Shown piece after piece: positions 31,726-41,310 of a stretch of DNA of 52,500 nt. The position numbers and the translations under genes were made by a program. The DNA is taken from contig NZ_JAEQNE010000012.1 in the NCBI RefSeq assembly GCF_016722785.1, positions 1-52,500 on the forward strand, written 5' to 3'. Each line of letters opens with the position of its first letter. Position 1 is the stretch's first letter. The notes below the pieces were generated by a model. The model did no database searches and was not told the origin of the DNA. It was given only the letters and a program-made list of their open reading frames with translations. Source of the DNA: Ramlibacter monticola (GTDB lineage: Bacteria; Pseudomonadota; Gammaproteobacteria; Burkholderiales; Burkholderiaceae_C).

Positions 31726-33051
31726 TCAGGACGACGGCAGGCGATCGAGCATCTCCCGGGTGACCAGCACCACGCCCTTCTCGCTGCGGTGGAAGCGCTC
31801 GCTGTCCGTGCGCGCGTCCTCGCCGATCACCATGCCGTCGGGGATGACGCAGCCGCGATCCATCACCACCTTGGACAGGCGCGCGCCGCGGCCGATCACG
31901 CAGTCCGGCATGATCACCGCTTCGCTGATCGTGCAGCAGGAGTGCACCTTCACGTTGGAGAACAGGACCGAGCGCCCGATGTTGGAGCCCACCACCACGC
32001 AACCGCCCGAGATCAGCACGTTCGAGGTCTCGCCGTTGAGGCCGCGTTCGTCCGGCACGAACTTCGCCGGCGGCAGCTGCTCCTGGTAGGTCCACACCGG
32101 CCAGTCCGTGTCGTACAGGTTCAGCTCCGGCATGTCGCCCGCCAGGTCGAGGTTGGCGGCCCAGAACGAGTCCACCGTGCCGACGTCGCGCCAGTAGGGC
32201 CTGTTGCGCGTCTGCGCCGGGATGCTCGAGAGGTTCAGCGGGTGCGCGATGGCGCCCCCGTCGCCCACGATCTCCGGGATCAGGTTCTTGCCGAAGTCGT
32301 GCTCCGAGGCGTCGTCCCCGAGGTCCTTCTCCAGCAGCCGGTACAGGTACTCCGCGTCGAAGACGTAGATGCCCATGCTGCCCAGCGCGCGGTCCGGCTT
32401 GCCCGGAATCGCGGGCGGGTCCGCGGGCTTCTCGAGGAAGTCGGTGATGCGGCGGTGCTCGTCGACGTGCATCACGCCCAGGGCCACGCCTTCCATGCGC
32501 GGCACCTCGATGCAGCCCACGGTGACCTTGGCCTGGCTCTCCACGTGATCGAGCAGCATCAGCGAGTAGTCCTGCTTGTAGATGTGGTCGCCCGCGAGCA
32601 CGAGGATGTACTCGGGCTCGTAGGCGCGCAGGATGTCGATGTTCTGGGTGATCGCGTCGGCGGTCCCGCGGTACCAGAACGCCTCGTTGACGCGCTGCTG
32701 CGCCGGCAGCAGGTCGATGAACTCGTTGTGCGCGCCCTGCAGGAAGTTCCAGCCACGCTGCAGGTGCCGCAGCAGCGAGTGCGACTTGTACTGGGTGAGC
32801 ACGCCGATGCGGCGGATGCCCGAGTTGATGCAGTTCGACAGCGCGAAGTCGATGATGCGGAACTTGCCGCCGAAGTAGACCGCCGGTTTGGCGCGGCGGT
32901 CCGTCAGGTCCATCAGCCGCGAACCGCGGCCGCCGGCCAGCACCAGAGCGATCGTCCGCTTGGGCAGTTCGCGGGCCAGGATCATGCGTTCCATCGCCGT
33001 GTCGCGGCCGAGCCCACCGACCGCTTCGAGGATGCTCAGGTTTTCCTTCAT
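31726..33051 (-). CDS. glgC: Glucose-1-phosphate adenylyltransferase
   Basis: A 441-residue ADP-glucose pyrophosphorylase. The nucleotide-binding start is LAGGRGSRLMDLTDRRAKPA, followed by FGGKFRIIDFALSNCINSGI, VLTQYKSHSLLRHL, the FWYRGTADAI region, LAGDHIYKQDY and a left-handed beta-helix C-terminal domain (ISGGCVVVGSNIGRSVLFS). It commits glucose-1-phosphate to glycogen synthesis. ATG 33051 has GGGGG upstream and matches the usual N-terminus. Other glg genes are not in the window. The upstream 246 bases contain no gene. Confidence 0.97.
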   Translation of the reverse strand: MKENLSILEAVGGLGRDTAMERMILARELPKRTIALVLAGGRGSRLMDLTDRRAKPAVYFGGKFRIIDFALSNCINSGIRRIGVLTQYKSHSLLRHLQRGWNFLQGAHNEFIDLLPAQQRVNEAFWYRGTADAITQNIDILRAYEPEYILVLAGDHIYKQDYSLMLLDHVESQAKVTVGCIEVPRMEGVALGVMHVDEHRRITDFLEKPADPPAIPGKPDRALGSMGIYVFDAEYLYRLLEKDLGDDASEHDFGKNLIPEIVGDGGAIAHPLNLSSIPAQTRNRPYWRDVGTVDSFWAANLDLAGDMPELNLYDTDWPVWTYQEQLPPAKFVPDERGLNGETSNVLISGGCVVVGSNIGRSVLFSNVKVHSCCTISEAVIMPDCVIGRGARLSKVVMDRGCVIPDGMVIGEDARTDSERFHRSEKGVVLVTREMLDRLPSS

Positions 33052-33297
33052 GGACTTGTTCCCCCTGAAAGCCCGACGCCAATGTCTTCCAGGCTCAGGG
33101 GCGGCCATGTAGGACGCAGCCGCCTTTCCGCCCCGATGCCGGAGGCAGCCGCCGCGGGGTTCGCGCGGGCTTGCAGCTATGGGCCGCGGGGCCGTTCGTA
33201 GGACAAGCCAGCGACTGCCTGCCAGACGGATTGTTCCGGCCGCACACAGCTGGGCTTTGGCGCTAGCATCCTCCTCACGCTGTCACGGAGCGCCGCC

Positions 33298-33675
33298 ATG
33301 AAGAGTTCGCACCGCCTTGGCCTGCTCGTCGCCACCCTGCTGGCGGTGCTGATCGTGTTGACGGGAGTCGCCATCCACAGCCTCTTGCGGCTGGGGTCCG
33401 GCGCGCTGGCGGTCGCCGTCGCGATCACCGGTGCGGCGGCAGTGCTGGCCGTCGGCGTGGCCTGGTCGCTGGCGCGCGAGGCCGAACAGCAGCTCGGCGA
33501 GCTGCTGCCGCTCCCGCGCGAAGAATCGCCGCCGGCGCCGCCGGTGCGCAAGACCGGCTTCACGCTGCGCGAAGCGCGCCCCGGCGAGATCCCGGAGCCC
33601 TACCTCGCCGCCGTGCGCAAGGGCGCGCAGGCGCGGCAGGCGGCGTGGAAGGCGGACGCGCAACAGCACCACTGA
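33298..33675 (+). CDS. Small membrane protein of unknown function
   Basis: A 125-residue protein I do not recognise. Two hydrophobic helices (about 7-27 and 34-58) are followed by a soluble tail with a Pro-rich turn (LLPLPREESPPAPPVRK) and a basic helix (PYLAAVRKGAQARQAAWKAD). The N-terminal Met-Lys start and CGGAG upstream support translation. It is divergent from glgC and 128 bases before a PEBP-like gene. Confidence 0.65.
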   Translation: MKSSHRLGLLVATLLAVLIVLTGVAIHSLLRLGSGALAVAVAITGAAAVLAVGVAWSLAREAEQQLGELLPLPREESPPAPPVRKTGFTLREARPGEIPEPYLAAVRKGAQARQAAWKADAQQHH

Positions 33676-33803
33676 GCGCGCCGCCGCCATCGGGCCGGCC
33701 GCCCTTGCCGTCCCGCAGGAAGCGTCCCACGCACGGCCCGGACGGGCACCCGCAGCGCGGCGCCGGCGCGCCGGCTAGCCTTGGCTGCATCACAGGAGGG
33801 TGC

Positions 33804-34418
33804 ATGCTCGAGAAACTCCCGGAGCCGCTCGGCCACGCGCTGCGCGACGCGCGCGCCGGCCTGGACAAGCTCGTCTTCAACCGCTGCGGCCTGCGCGCGG
33901 GCCATGGCACTCTCGTCCTCGCGAGTCTCGCGTTCGCGGACCACGCGCCCATCCCGGCCCGCTATACGGCCGACGGCGAGGGCGTTTCGCCGCCGCTGCA
34001 CTGGACCGGCGTGCCGGCCGGCGCGGCCAGCCTGGTGCTGATCGTCGAGGATGCGGATGCGCCGACGCCCGAACCGCTCGTGCACGCGATCGTGGTGGAC
34101 CTGCCCGGCGACGACGGAGCGCTGCCCGAAGGGGAACTGCACAGCCCGAACCACGAGGGCGGCGGTGCGCACGAGGGCCGCAACTCCTACCTGCGCTCCG
34201 GCTGGCTGCCACCCGATCCGCCCACCGGCCACGGCACGCACCGCTACGTGTTCCAGCTCTTCGCGCTGGGGCCGGGCGATTCCTTCCCGGCCAAGCCCGG
34301 CCGTTCCGAAGTGCTGCGCGCGGTCGCGGAGCGCGGCCTGGCGAGCGGCATGCTGGTGGGTACCTACGAGCGCGACGGTTCCGAGAAGATCCGCAGCGCG
34401 GCAGCGGTTGCGGCGTGA
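33804..34418 (+). CDS. YbhB/YbcL-family (PEBP-like) protein
   Basis: A 204-residue protein of the phosphatidylethanolamine-binding/Raf-kinase-inhibitor-like family. Landmarks are IPARYTADGEGVSPPLHWTG, LVLIVEDADAPTPEPLVHAI, a Gly-rich loop, RSGWLPPDPPTGHGTHRYVF and LFAL. The ligand site residues D-x-D-A-P and the GxHRYxF motif are present. The function in bacteria is unclear. AGGAGGG precedes the ATG by three to five bases. The N-terminal 45 residues (LEKLPEPLGHALRDARAGLD) are an extension beyond the core. Confidence 0.9.
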   Translation: MLEKLPEPLGHALRDARAGLDKLVFNRCGLRAGHGTLVLASLAFADHAPIPARYTADGEGVSPPLHWTGVPAGAASLVLIVEDADAPTPEPLVHAIVVDLPGDDGALPEGELHSPNHEGGGAHEGRNSYLRSGWLPPDPPTGHGTHRYVFQLFALGPGDSFPAKPGRSEVLRAVAERGLASGMLVGTYERDGSEKIRSAAAVAA

Positions 34419-34513
34419 AGGGGTCACGGCGGCGAGCGGGCAGGCCGGAGACCTACCCGGATGTAAGTCGATGTCCTACTTTGGTTGCACAGCCAGGTTT
34501 CCACACTTCGGCC

Positions 34514-34768
34514 ATGCACTGCCGCCAGACCCCCACCGCCTTCGAAGCGGACGAGCTCGACCCCGAGTTCCAGATCGGCGTCTGTGACGAAGGCTTCAAC
34601 GTCTTCGCCCGGATCACCATGCGGGGCGCGGACGGCGTCCGCCGCATCCAGAGCGACCTCGCCGACATGGGCTATCGGTCGGTCTCCTTCGGTACCAGCG
34701 CGCAGATGCGCGGCTGCGACCTGCTGATGGTGCGACGCCCGGTTACACCGTCCATCGCCCTGCGCTGA
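34514..34768 (+). CDS. Small protein of unknown function
   Basis: An 84-residue frame with plausible codon use: acidic N-terminal part (FEADELDPEFQIGVCDEGF) and a ferredoxin-like beta-alpha pattern (FARITMRGADG, IQSDLADMGYRSVSFGTS). I do not recognise a family. No clear ribosome-binding site is present, and a minus-strand frame overlaps it, so it is only moderately supported. Confidence 0.45.
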   Translation: MHCRQTPTAFEADELDPEFQIGVCDEGFNVFARITMRGADGVRRIQSDLADMGYRSVSFGTSAQMRGCDLLMVRRPVTPSIALR

Positions 34769-34913
34769 GCGCCCTCCAGCGCGGCCGTTGCGCGCGACTC
34801 GGAATAATCCGAGGCGGCCTCGGCGCATGCCCGGTCGCGATTCAGACGGGGACTAGGGCCCCTTTCAGTGCCCGCCGATGGGCCATCCGACGGGTGGATT
34901 GCATCATTCATGC

Positions 34914-35303
34914 ATGTCCACCAGCAAAGATTCCCTGAAGATCTTCCTCGCCGAGGACTCCGCGCCCATCCGCGAGCGGCTGCATTGCGTGTTCGCCCGC
35001 GCCAGCATGGACGTGGTCGGCGAGGCCGCGACCCCGGCGGGGGCCATCGACCAGATCCTGGCCCTGCATCCCGACGTCGTCGTGCTGGACGTACAGCTGG
35101 AAGGCGGCAGCGGCCTGCAGGTGCTGAAGGCGGTGCGCTCGGCCGACCCGAACGTCGCCTTCGTGGTCTTCAGCAACAACTCCACCAGCGTGTACCGCGA
35201 CCGCTTCCTGAAGGAAGGCGCGGCCGACTTCCTGGACAAGAGCACCGAACTCGACCAGTTGCCCCAGGCCGTCGCCAGCGCGCGCGCCCGCACAGTCCAC
35301 TGA
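34914..35303 (+). CDS. Single-domain response regulator
   Basis: A 129-residue receiver domain with no output domain. The acidic pocket is E14-D15 (FLAEDSAPIR), the phosphoacceptor is D59 (VVVLDVQLEGG), the switch Ser is in VVFSNNS and the conserved Lys in DFLDKSTEL. It resembles CheY-like or LytTR-free receivers that relay phosphate or act by protein contact. It lies 34 bases upstream of fnr on the same strand, so the pair may be one transcript; no histidine kinase is adjacent. Confidence 0.88.
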   Translation: MSTSKDSLKIFLAEDSAPIRERLHCVFARASMDVVGEAATPAGAIDQILALHPDVVVLDVQLEGGSGLQVLKAVRSADPNVAFVVFSNNSTSVYRDRFLKEGAADFLDKSTELDQLPQAVASARARTVH

Positions 35304-35337
35304 ACAACGAATTGCCGCAGCAAGAGGAGCCCCTGCC

Positions 35338-36123
35338 ATGCAAACCGTCGTCGCCGCCACCGCCCCCGTCCGCTTCGTCCCGCGCGAAACCGCGCTGCAG
35401 GCACCGGCCTCCCCCGCCGCCATCACCACGCTGTGCTCCACCTGCCACCTGAAGGAGCTGTGCCTGCCCTGCGGGCTGACCGGCATCGACGTGGAGCGCC
35501 TCGACGGCCTGAAGTTCGCGCGCCGCCGCGTCAAGGAAGGCGAGGCGCTGTACCACGAGGGCGAGAATTTCCAGTTCCTCTACGCGGTGCGCAGCGGCAC
35601 CTTCAAGTCGATCCTGAACCTGAAGGACGGGCGCGAGCAGGTGACCGGCTTCCAGATGGCGGGCGAGCTCCTGGGGCTGGACGGCCTCGCCTCCGGCAAG
35701 CACGCGAGCAGCGCCATCGCGCTGGAGGACGGCGAGATCTGCGCCATCCCCTACGCGCACCTGACCGAACTGGCCACGGTGAGCCCGCACCTGCACCTCG
35801 CGATGTCGCGCATGATGAGCCGCGAGATCGTGCGCGAGCACGGCCTCATGATGCTCCTGGGCAGCATGAACGCGGAACAGCGCCTGGCCGCCTTCCTGCT
35901 GAATATCTCCCAGCGCATGAAGGCCCGCGGCTACTCCGCGAGCGAATTCCACCTGCGCATGATGCGCGTGGACATCGGCAGCTACCTGGGCATGAAGCTC
36001 GAGACGGTGAGCCGCACCTTCACCTCCTTCCAGCACCAGGGCCTGCTGAAGGTGGACAAGAAGCACGTGAAGATCCTGGACCTCGACGCGCTCCAGCAAA
36101 TCTTCGACGGCCCGGTGCAGTGA
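35338..36123 (+). CDS. fnr: Oxygen-responsive Crp/Fnr regulator (FNR)
   Basis: A 261-residue regulator with an N-terminal cysteine cluster C33-x2-C36-x5-C42 (and C45) in CSTCHLKELCLPC, and a central Cys135 (DGEICAIPY), the four ligands expected for a [4Fe-4S] oxygen sensor as in E. coli FNR. The cyclic-nucleotide-like beta roll spans about 60-150, a dimerisation helix follows, and the C-terminal winged HTH contains DIGSYLGMKLETVSRTF with the E-x-x-S-R recognition signature of FNR. It should activate anaerobic or microaerobic genes. It is preceded by a response regulator gene (34-base gap). Confidence 0.93.
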   Translation: MQTVVAATAPVRFVPRETALQAPASPAAITTLCSTCHLKELCLPCGLTGIDVERLDGLKFARRRVKEGEALYHEGENFQFLYAVRSGTFKSILNLKDGREQVTGFQMAGELLGLDGLASGKHASSAIALEDGEICAIPYAHLTELATVSPHLHLAMSRMMSREIVREHGLMMLLGSMNAEQRLAAFLLNISQRMKARGYSASEFHLRMMRVDIGSYLGMKLETVSRTFTSFQHQGLLKVDKKHVKILDLDALQQIFDGPVQ

Positions 36124-36302
36124 TGCAGTGAATCGGGGAGCGGGCTCGTCCGCTCGTACGAAGAATCCCGCCCCGCGGGGAACCAAAGTTCCGGGAACCG
36201 CGGAACCAAGGTTGGAATCTGCGTCGGACAGCACTCGCGGGTGCATACAACAGCCGAGCTGCACGCTAGATTGCCCTGCATGTGCAAACGGAGCCAAGGC
36301 AA

Positions 36303-37259
36303 ATGAAGCGGATCGTCCAGGGACTGGCACTGGCCTTCGCGCTGTGGACAGCGTTCGCGCATGCGCAGGATTTTCCGCGCCAGCCGATCCGCATCATCGT
36401 TCCCTTTCCCCCCGGCACCGTTGCGGACCTGATCGCACGCTCCGTCTCCGAGGAACTGCGGGCCAGCCTGGGGCAGCCCGTCACCGTCGAGAACCGCAGC
36501 GGCGCGACCGGACTGGTGGGCATGGGGCTGCTCGCGCAGGCACCGGCCGACGGCTACACCATCGGCATCGGCAACGAGGCCACCCATGTCACCGTGCCGC
36601 TGATGAAGAAGAAGGTGGCGTACGACCCGCTGAGGGATTTCACGCCCCTCGCTCTGGCGGTGCGCACGACCATGGTCATTGCGGTGAACCCTGCGCTGCT
36701 GCCGGTGAACGACCTGCCGGAACTCATCGCGGCGGCGAAGACACGCGCGGGCGGCATCTCCTTCGGCTCGATGGGCGAGGGCTCGCCGCCGCAATTGATC
36801 GGCGAACTCCTGAACCAGCGCACCGGCGGCCGCTTCGTGCACGTGCCCTACGAGGGCTCGGGCCCCGCCGTGGAGGACTTGCTGGCCGGCCGCCTTCCCA
36901 TGGTGATCAGCACGCTGACGACGTTGGCGCCGCGCCACGACAAGGTGCGCATCATCGCGACCGCCGACGCCGCCCGCCTGCCCGCGCTGCCCGGCGTCCA
37001 GAGCATCTCCGAGAGCGTGCCGGATCTCGTGATGCCCGGCTGGGTGGGTTTTTTTGCGCCCGCCAAACTGCCGCCGGCGGTCGCGGCGAAACTGAGTGCC
37101 GCGCTCTCTTCGGCCCTGCGCCAGCCGGCGGTGGCGCAAGCGCTGCGCAAGCGCATGCTGGAGCCGGTGGGCAGTTCGCCCGAGGAACTGCGCGAGCTGG
37201 TGCGCTCGGGGCTGGAGCGCTGGGCGCCGGTCATCGCGAAGGCGCAGAAGGTGAAGTGA
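36303..37259 (+). CDS. Bug-family (TctC-like) periplasmic solute-binding protein
   Basis: A 318-residue tripartite-tricarboxylate-type substrate receptor. The signal peptide (KRIVQGLALAFALWTAFAHA) is followed by FPRQPIRIIVPFPPGTVADL, the classic Bug N-terminus, then GYTIGIGNEATHV, a ligand-loop region and VHVPYEGSGPAVEDLLAG. These receptors bind carboxylates, and most Burkholderiales copies are orphans without tctAB, as here. It may supply a substrate for the CoA cluster downstream, but this is inferred from proximity only. GGAGCCAAGG lies before the ATG; a GTG at 36282 is an alternative. Confidence 0.9.
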   Translation: MKRIVQGLALAFALWTAFAHAQDFPRQPIRIIVPFPPGTVADLIARSVSEELRASLGQPVTVENRSGATGLVGMGLLAQAPADGYTIGIGNEATHVTVPLMKKKVAYDPLRDFTPLALAVRTTMVIAVNPALLPVNDLPELIAAAKTRAGGISFGSMGEGSPPQLIGELLNQRTGGRFVHVPYEGSGPAVEDLLAGRLPMVISTLTTLAPRHDKVRIIATADAARLPALPGVQSISESVPDLVMPGWVGFFAPAKLPPAVAAKLSAALSSALRQPAVAQALRKRMLEPVGSSPEELRELVRSGLERWAPVIAKAQKVK

Positions 37260-37325
37260 GCTCGCACGGGAGCGTCCCCCGAAGGATGCCGTGCCTCCTG
37301 GAATGGCGCGGCCCGAAGGGAGGAC

Positions 37326-37460
37326 TCCCTGCGCATCCCGGCCGGCCTGTTCAAGGCCTACGACATCCGCGGCGTCGTCCCCACGTCCCTGGATGAAGCG
37401 CTGGCCGAGGCGCTCGGCGTGTACGGCGCCATGACGCGGATCGCATCCCGGTCCGGGTAG
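37326..37460 (+). pseudogene. N-terminal remnant of a phosphomannomutase/phosphoglucomutase gene
   Basis: The frame reads LRIPAGLFKAYDIRGVVPTS then LDEALAEALG, which is the start of AlgC/ManB-type phosphohexomutases (FKAYDIRG is their signature), and then loses similarity and stops at 37460. Only about 32 recognisable codons remain of a gene usually over 450 codons long. AGGA is still present before the former start, but the start codon reads CTG. So this is a degraded fragment, not a working gene. Confidence 0.65.
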
Positions 37461-37560
37461 AGAACGAGCTCGCCGCCGGGCAGCTCGGCGAGGTCGCGCG
37501 CGCCGGCCTGCCAGGGCACGTCGCGCTCGAAGAAGACCACCTGCCCGGCCGGGACGGTTC
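37433..37560 (-). pseudogene. Fragment resembling a CgeB-type glycosyltransferase
   Basis: The minus-strand frame contains VVFFERDVPWQAGARDLAEL followed by PGGELVLYPDRDAIRV. As I recall, this resembles the early part of CgeB/DUF3880-type glycosyltransferases (FFERDVPWY followed by an R-D-L segment). Nothing recognisable flanks it, so it would be a remnant of about 43 codons. It abuts the phosphohexomutase remnant on the other strand, suggesting a deletion joined two lost polysaccharide genes. The family assignment is from memory and tentative. Confidence 0.4.
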
Positions 37561-37640
37561 TTGCGCGCGGCAGCGGGGGCGGGCAATCCCTAGGGCGCAC
37601 CGCGCGCGATTTTGATGCCGCGCAAAGTTTCCCGGAGGAT

Positions 37641-37660
37641 GACTGAACGATCATTCAGTC
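37641..37660. promoter_or_regulatory. Putative TetR-family operator
   Basis: GACTGAACGATCATTCAGTC is a 20-base near-perfect palindrome (18 of 20 positions symmetric) centred on GATC, 53 bases before the SDR start at 37714. GAAC-GATC-like palindromes are typical operators of TetR-family repressors of acyl-CoA catabolism. The cluster encodes such a repressor at 41311-42039, its likely ligand. Confidence 0.65.
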
Positions 37661-37713
37661 GCACTCCGGCGCCCCGCCGGATCCCGCAACGCACACCGCC
37701 TGGAGATTCGTTC

Positions 37714-38463
37714 ATGCAACTGAAGGGGAAGACTGCCGTCGTCACCGGCGCCGCCTCGGGCATCGGCCGTGCCACGGCCCGCAAGCTGGCCGAGGCCGGC
37801 GCCTACGTCCTGCTGGCCGACATCGCGGAAGAAGGCGGGCGGGCCGCCGCCGCCGAAATCCGCGAACAGGGCGGCCAGGCGGACTTCATCCGCCTCGACG
37901 TGACCGATGCCGACTCGATCGCGGCCTTCCGCACCGAGGCCTACCGCAAGAGCGCGCACGTGGACATTGTCGCCAACGTCGCGGGCTGGGGGAAGATCCA
38001 GCCCTTCCTGGAGAACACCCCGGAGTTCTGGCGCAAGGTGGTGGACCTCAACCTGATGGGGCCGATCGCCGTCACCCATGCCTTCCTCGGCGGAATGATC
38101 GAGCAGGGGCAGGGCGGCAAGGTGGTCACCGTCTCCAGCGATGCCGGCCGCGTCGGCAGCCTCGGCGAGACGGTCTACTCGGGCGCCAAGGGCGGCGCCA
38201 TCGCCTTCACCAAGAGCCTCGCGCGCGAGGTCGCGCGCCACAACATCAACGTGAACTGCGTCTGCCCCGGGCCGACCGCCACGCCGCTGCTGGCAGCCGT
38301 GCCGGAGAAGCACCAGGAAGCCTTCGTCAAGGCGACGCCGATGCGGCGCCTGGCGCAGCCTTCCGAGATCGCCGACGCCGTGCTGTTCTTCTGCACCGAG
38401 CAGTCGGGCTTCGTCACCGGCCAGGTGCTCAGCGTGAGCGGCGGGCTGACGCTCGCCGGCTGA
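37714..38463 (+). CDS. SDR dehydrogenase, BadH-like (2-hydroxycyclohexanecarboxyl-CoA dehydrogenase type)
   Basis: A 249-residue SDR. TGAASGIG (11-18) binds NAD; the serine region is VSSDAGRVGS and the active site YSGAKGG. The sequence is strikingly like BadH of Rhodopseudomonas: AGWGKIQPF, SDAGRVGSLGETVYSGAKGG, NCVCPGPTATPLLA and FVTGQVLSVSGGLT. BadH oxidises a 2-hydroxy alicyclic acyl-CoA, so a 3-hydroxyacyl-CoA-type substrate is likely; the exact one is unknown. The usual NNAG motif reads NVAG here. GGAG lies nine bases before the ATG. It is the first gene of the cluster, directly after the TetR-type operator. Confidence 0.88.
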   Translation: MQLKGKTAVVTGAASGIGRATARKLAEAGAYVLLADIAEEGGRAAAAEIREQGGQADFIRLDVTDADSIAAFRTEAYRKSAHVDIVANVAGWGKIQPFLENTPEFWRKVVDLNLMGPIAVTHAFLGGMIEQGQGGKVVTVSSDAGRVGSLGETVYSGAKGGAIAFTKSLAREVARHNINVNCVCPGPTATPLLAAVPEKHQEAFVKATPMRRLAQPSEIADAVLFFCTEQSGFVTGQVLSVSGGLTLAG

Positions 38464-38486
38464 ACCATCCCTTCCCAGGAGCCACC

Positions 38487-39305
38487 ATGTACAAGCTCAA
38501 GGCCTCGGAATTCCGTCCGAAACACTTCCGGCTGGACGTCGCCGACCGCGTCGCGACCGTCACGCTGAACCGGCCGGACCGCAAGAACCCGCTCACCTTC
38601 GACAGCTATGCGGAGCTGCGCGACACCTTCCACAAGTTCCAGTACGTCGACGACGTGCGCGTGGTGGTGCTCACGGGCGAGGGCGGCAATTTCTGCTCGG
38701 GCGGCGACGTGCACGACATCATCGGCCCGCTGGTCGGCATGGAGATGGACGCCCTGCTCGCGTTCACCCGCATGACGGGCAACCTGGTGAAGGAGATGCG
38801 GCAGTGCCCGCAGCCGATCATCGCGGCCGTCGACGGCGTGAGCGCCGGGGCCGGCGCGATCCTGCCCATGGCCTCGGACCTGCGCTACGGCACGGCGAAG
38901 ACCAAGACCGCCTTCCTCTTCGTTCGGGTGGGCCTGGCCGGCTGCGACATGGGCGCCTGCGCGATCCTGCCGCGCCTGATCGGGCACGGGCGGGCGTCGG
39001 AACTGCTCTACACGGGGCGTTCCATGAGCGCGGAGGAAGGCCTCGCCTGGGGCTACTTCAACGAGCTGCTGCCCTCCGACGGCCTGCAGGCGAAGGCGAA
39101 GGACATGGCGCAGACGCTGGCGAACGGCCCGGCCTTCGCGCACTTCATGACCAAGAAGTGCCTGCACCAGGAGTGGAACCAGACCATCGAGCAGGCGCTG
39201 GAGACCGAAGCCGAGGCGCAGGCGATCTGCATGAAGACGAAGGACTTCGGGCGCGCCTACCACGCCTTCGTCGCCAAGCAGACGCCGGTGTTCCAGGGCG
39301 ACTGA
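38487..39305 (+). CDS. Enoyl-CoA hydratase-family protein lacking canonical catalytic glutamates
   Basis: A 272-residue crotonase-fold protein: RVATVTLNRPDRKNPLTF, the oxyanion segment NFCSGGDVHDI, and VDGVSAGAGAILPMASDLRY. In canonical hydratases the two catalytic glutamates lie in GGGxELA and in the PEx(L/I)G loop; here these read GAGAILP and FLFVRVGL, so both appear replaced. It may be an isomerase, hydrolase or other crotonase-type enzyme. Similar proteins accompany BadH-like SDRs in aryl-CoA clusters, from memory. It lies 23 bases after the SDR gene and 10 bases before the next hydratase. Confidence 0.87.
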   Translation: MYKLKASEFRPKHFRLDVADRVATVTLNRPDRKNPLTFDSYAELRDTFHKFQYVDDVRVVVLTGEGGNFCSGGDVHDIIGPLVGMEMDALLAFTRMTGNLVKEMRQCPQPIIAAVDGVSAGAGAILPMASDLRYGTAKTKTAFLFVRVGLAGCDMGACAILPRLIGHGRASELLYTGRSMSAEEGLAWGYFNELLPSDGLQAKAKDMAQTLANGPAFAHFMTKKCLHQEWNQTIEQALETEAEAQAICMKTKDFGRAYHAFVAKQTPVFQGD

Positions 39306-39315
39306 GGCCGCACGC

Positions 39316-40086
39316 ATGGACACGGCCCGCCCCCCCATCACGCTCGCCATCGAAGGCACGATCGCCATCGCGACGCTGGACCGGCCGCCGGTCAACGCGA
39401 TCGACGATGCCTGGGTCGCCCGCCTGGACGCCATCCTCGACGAGGTCGAGGCGGACGCCCGCGTGCACGTGCTGTGGATCCGCAGCGCCACCCGCACCTT
39501 CTGCGCCGGCGCCGACCTCGCCCTGATGCGCGAGCGCTTCGCGACCGAGGACGGGCGTGCGCGGATGGTGGACCTGACGCGTGCGATGCAGAAGGTGTTC
39601 GCGCGCATCGAGCACAGCCCGCGGGTGTCGCTGGTGGAGGTCGGCGGCGCCGCGCTGGGCGGCGGGCTCGAACTGGCGCTGGCGTGCGATGTCCGCATCG
39701 TGGCCGACACGGCGAAGCTGGGCCTGCCGGAGGCGAGCCTGGGCCTGCTGCCGGGCGCCGGCGGCACCCAGCGCCTCACGCGCCTCTGCGGCGACGCGAT
39801 GGCGCGCCGCATGATCTTCACCGCGGACGTGGTGGACGGCCGGCGTGCCGCGACGCTGGGGCTCGCCCAGGAATGCGTGCCGGCCGCCGAACTGGAAGCC
39901 GCGGCGCGCGCACTGGCCGAACGCATCGCGGCGGTTCCCACCGCCGCCCTGGCGGCCTGCAAGCGCTGCATCACCGCCGCGGTGGAAGGCAAGGAAGACG
40001 GCTACGCCGCGGAGGTCGAGGGCACCGCGATGCTCTATGCGCAAGGCGAGAGCCAGGCCCTGGTGCGCCGCTTCCTGGCCGGCTGA
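39316..40086 (+). CDS. Enoyl-CoA hydratase/isomerase
   Basis: A 256-residue crotonase-fold enzyme with the standard features: IATLDRPPVNAIDDAWV, the oxyanion segment TFCAGADLALM, the first catalytic Glu in LGGGLELALACD and the second in GLPEASLGLLPGAGGTQRLT. Both glutamates are present, unlike in the paralogue upstream, so this one should hydrate trans-2-enoyl-CoA. It starts 10 bases after that gene and ends 13 bases before the acyl-CoA dehydrogenase gene, clearly an operon. Confidence 0.92.
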   Translation: MDTARPPITLAIEGTIAIATLDRPPVNAIDDAWVARLDAILDEVEADARVHVLWIRSATRTFCAGADLALMRERFATEDGRARMVDLTRAMQKVFARIEHSPRVSLVEVGGAALGGGLELALACDVRIVADTAKLGLPEASLGLLPGAGGTQRLTRLCGDAMARRMIFTADVVDGRRAATLGLAQECVPAAELEAAARALAERIAAVPTAALAACKRCITAAVEGKEDGYAAEVEGTAMLYAQGESQALVRRFLAG

Positions 40087-40099
40087 AGGAGTCATTCCC

Positions 40100-41281
<1,182 letters not shown>

Positions 41282-41310
41282 AATCGCCGCGCATTCCGGA
41301 GAAAGAACGC

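Noticed and set aside
30037..33201. 1054-codon plus-strand open frame
   Set aside because: It is antisense to the clear MFS efflux and glgC genes and has no domain or normal composition.
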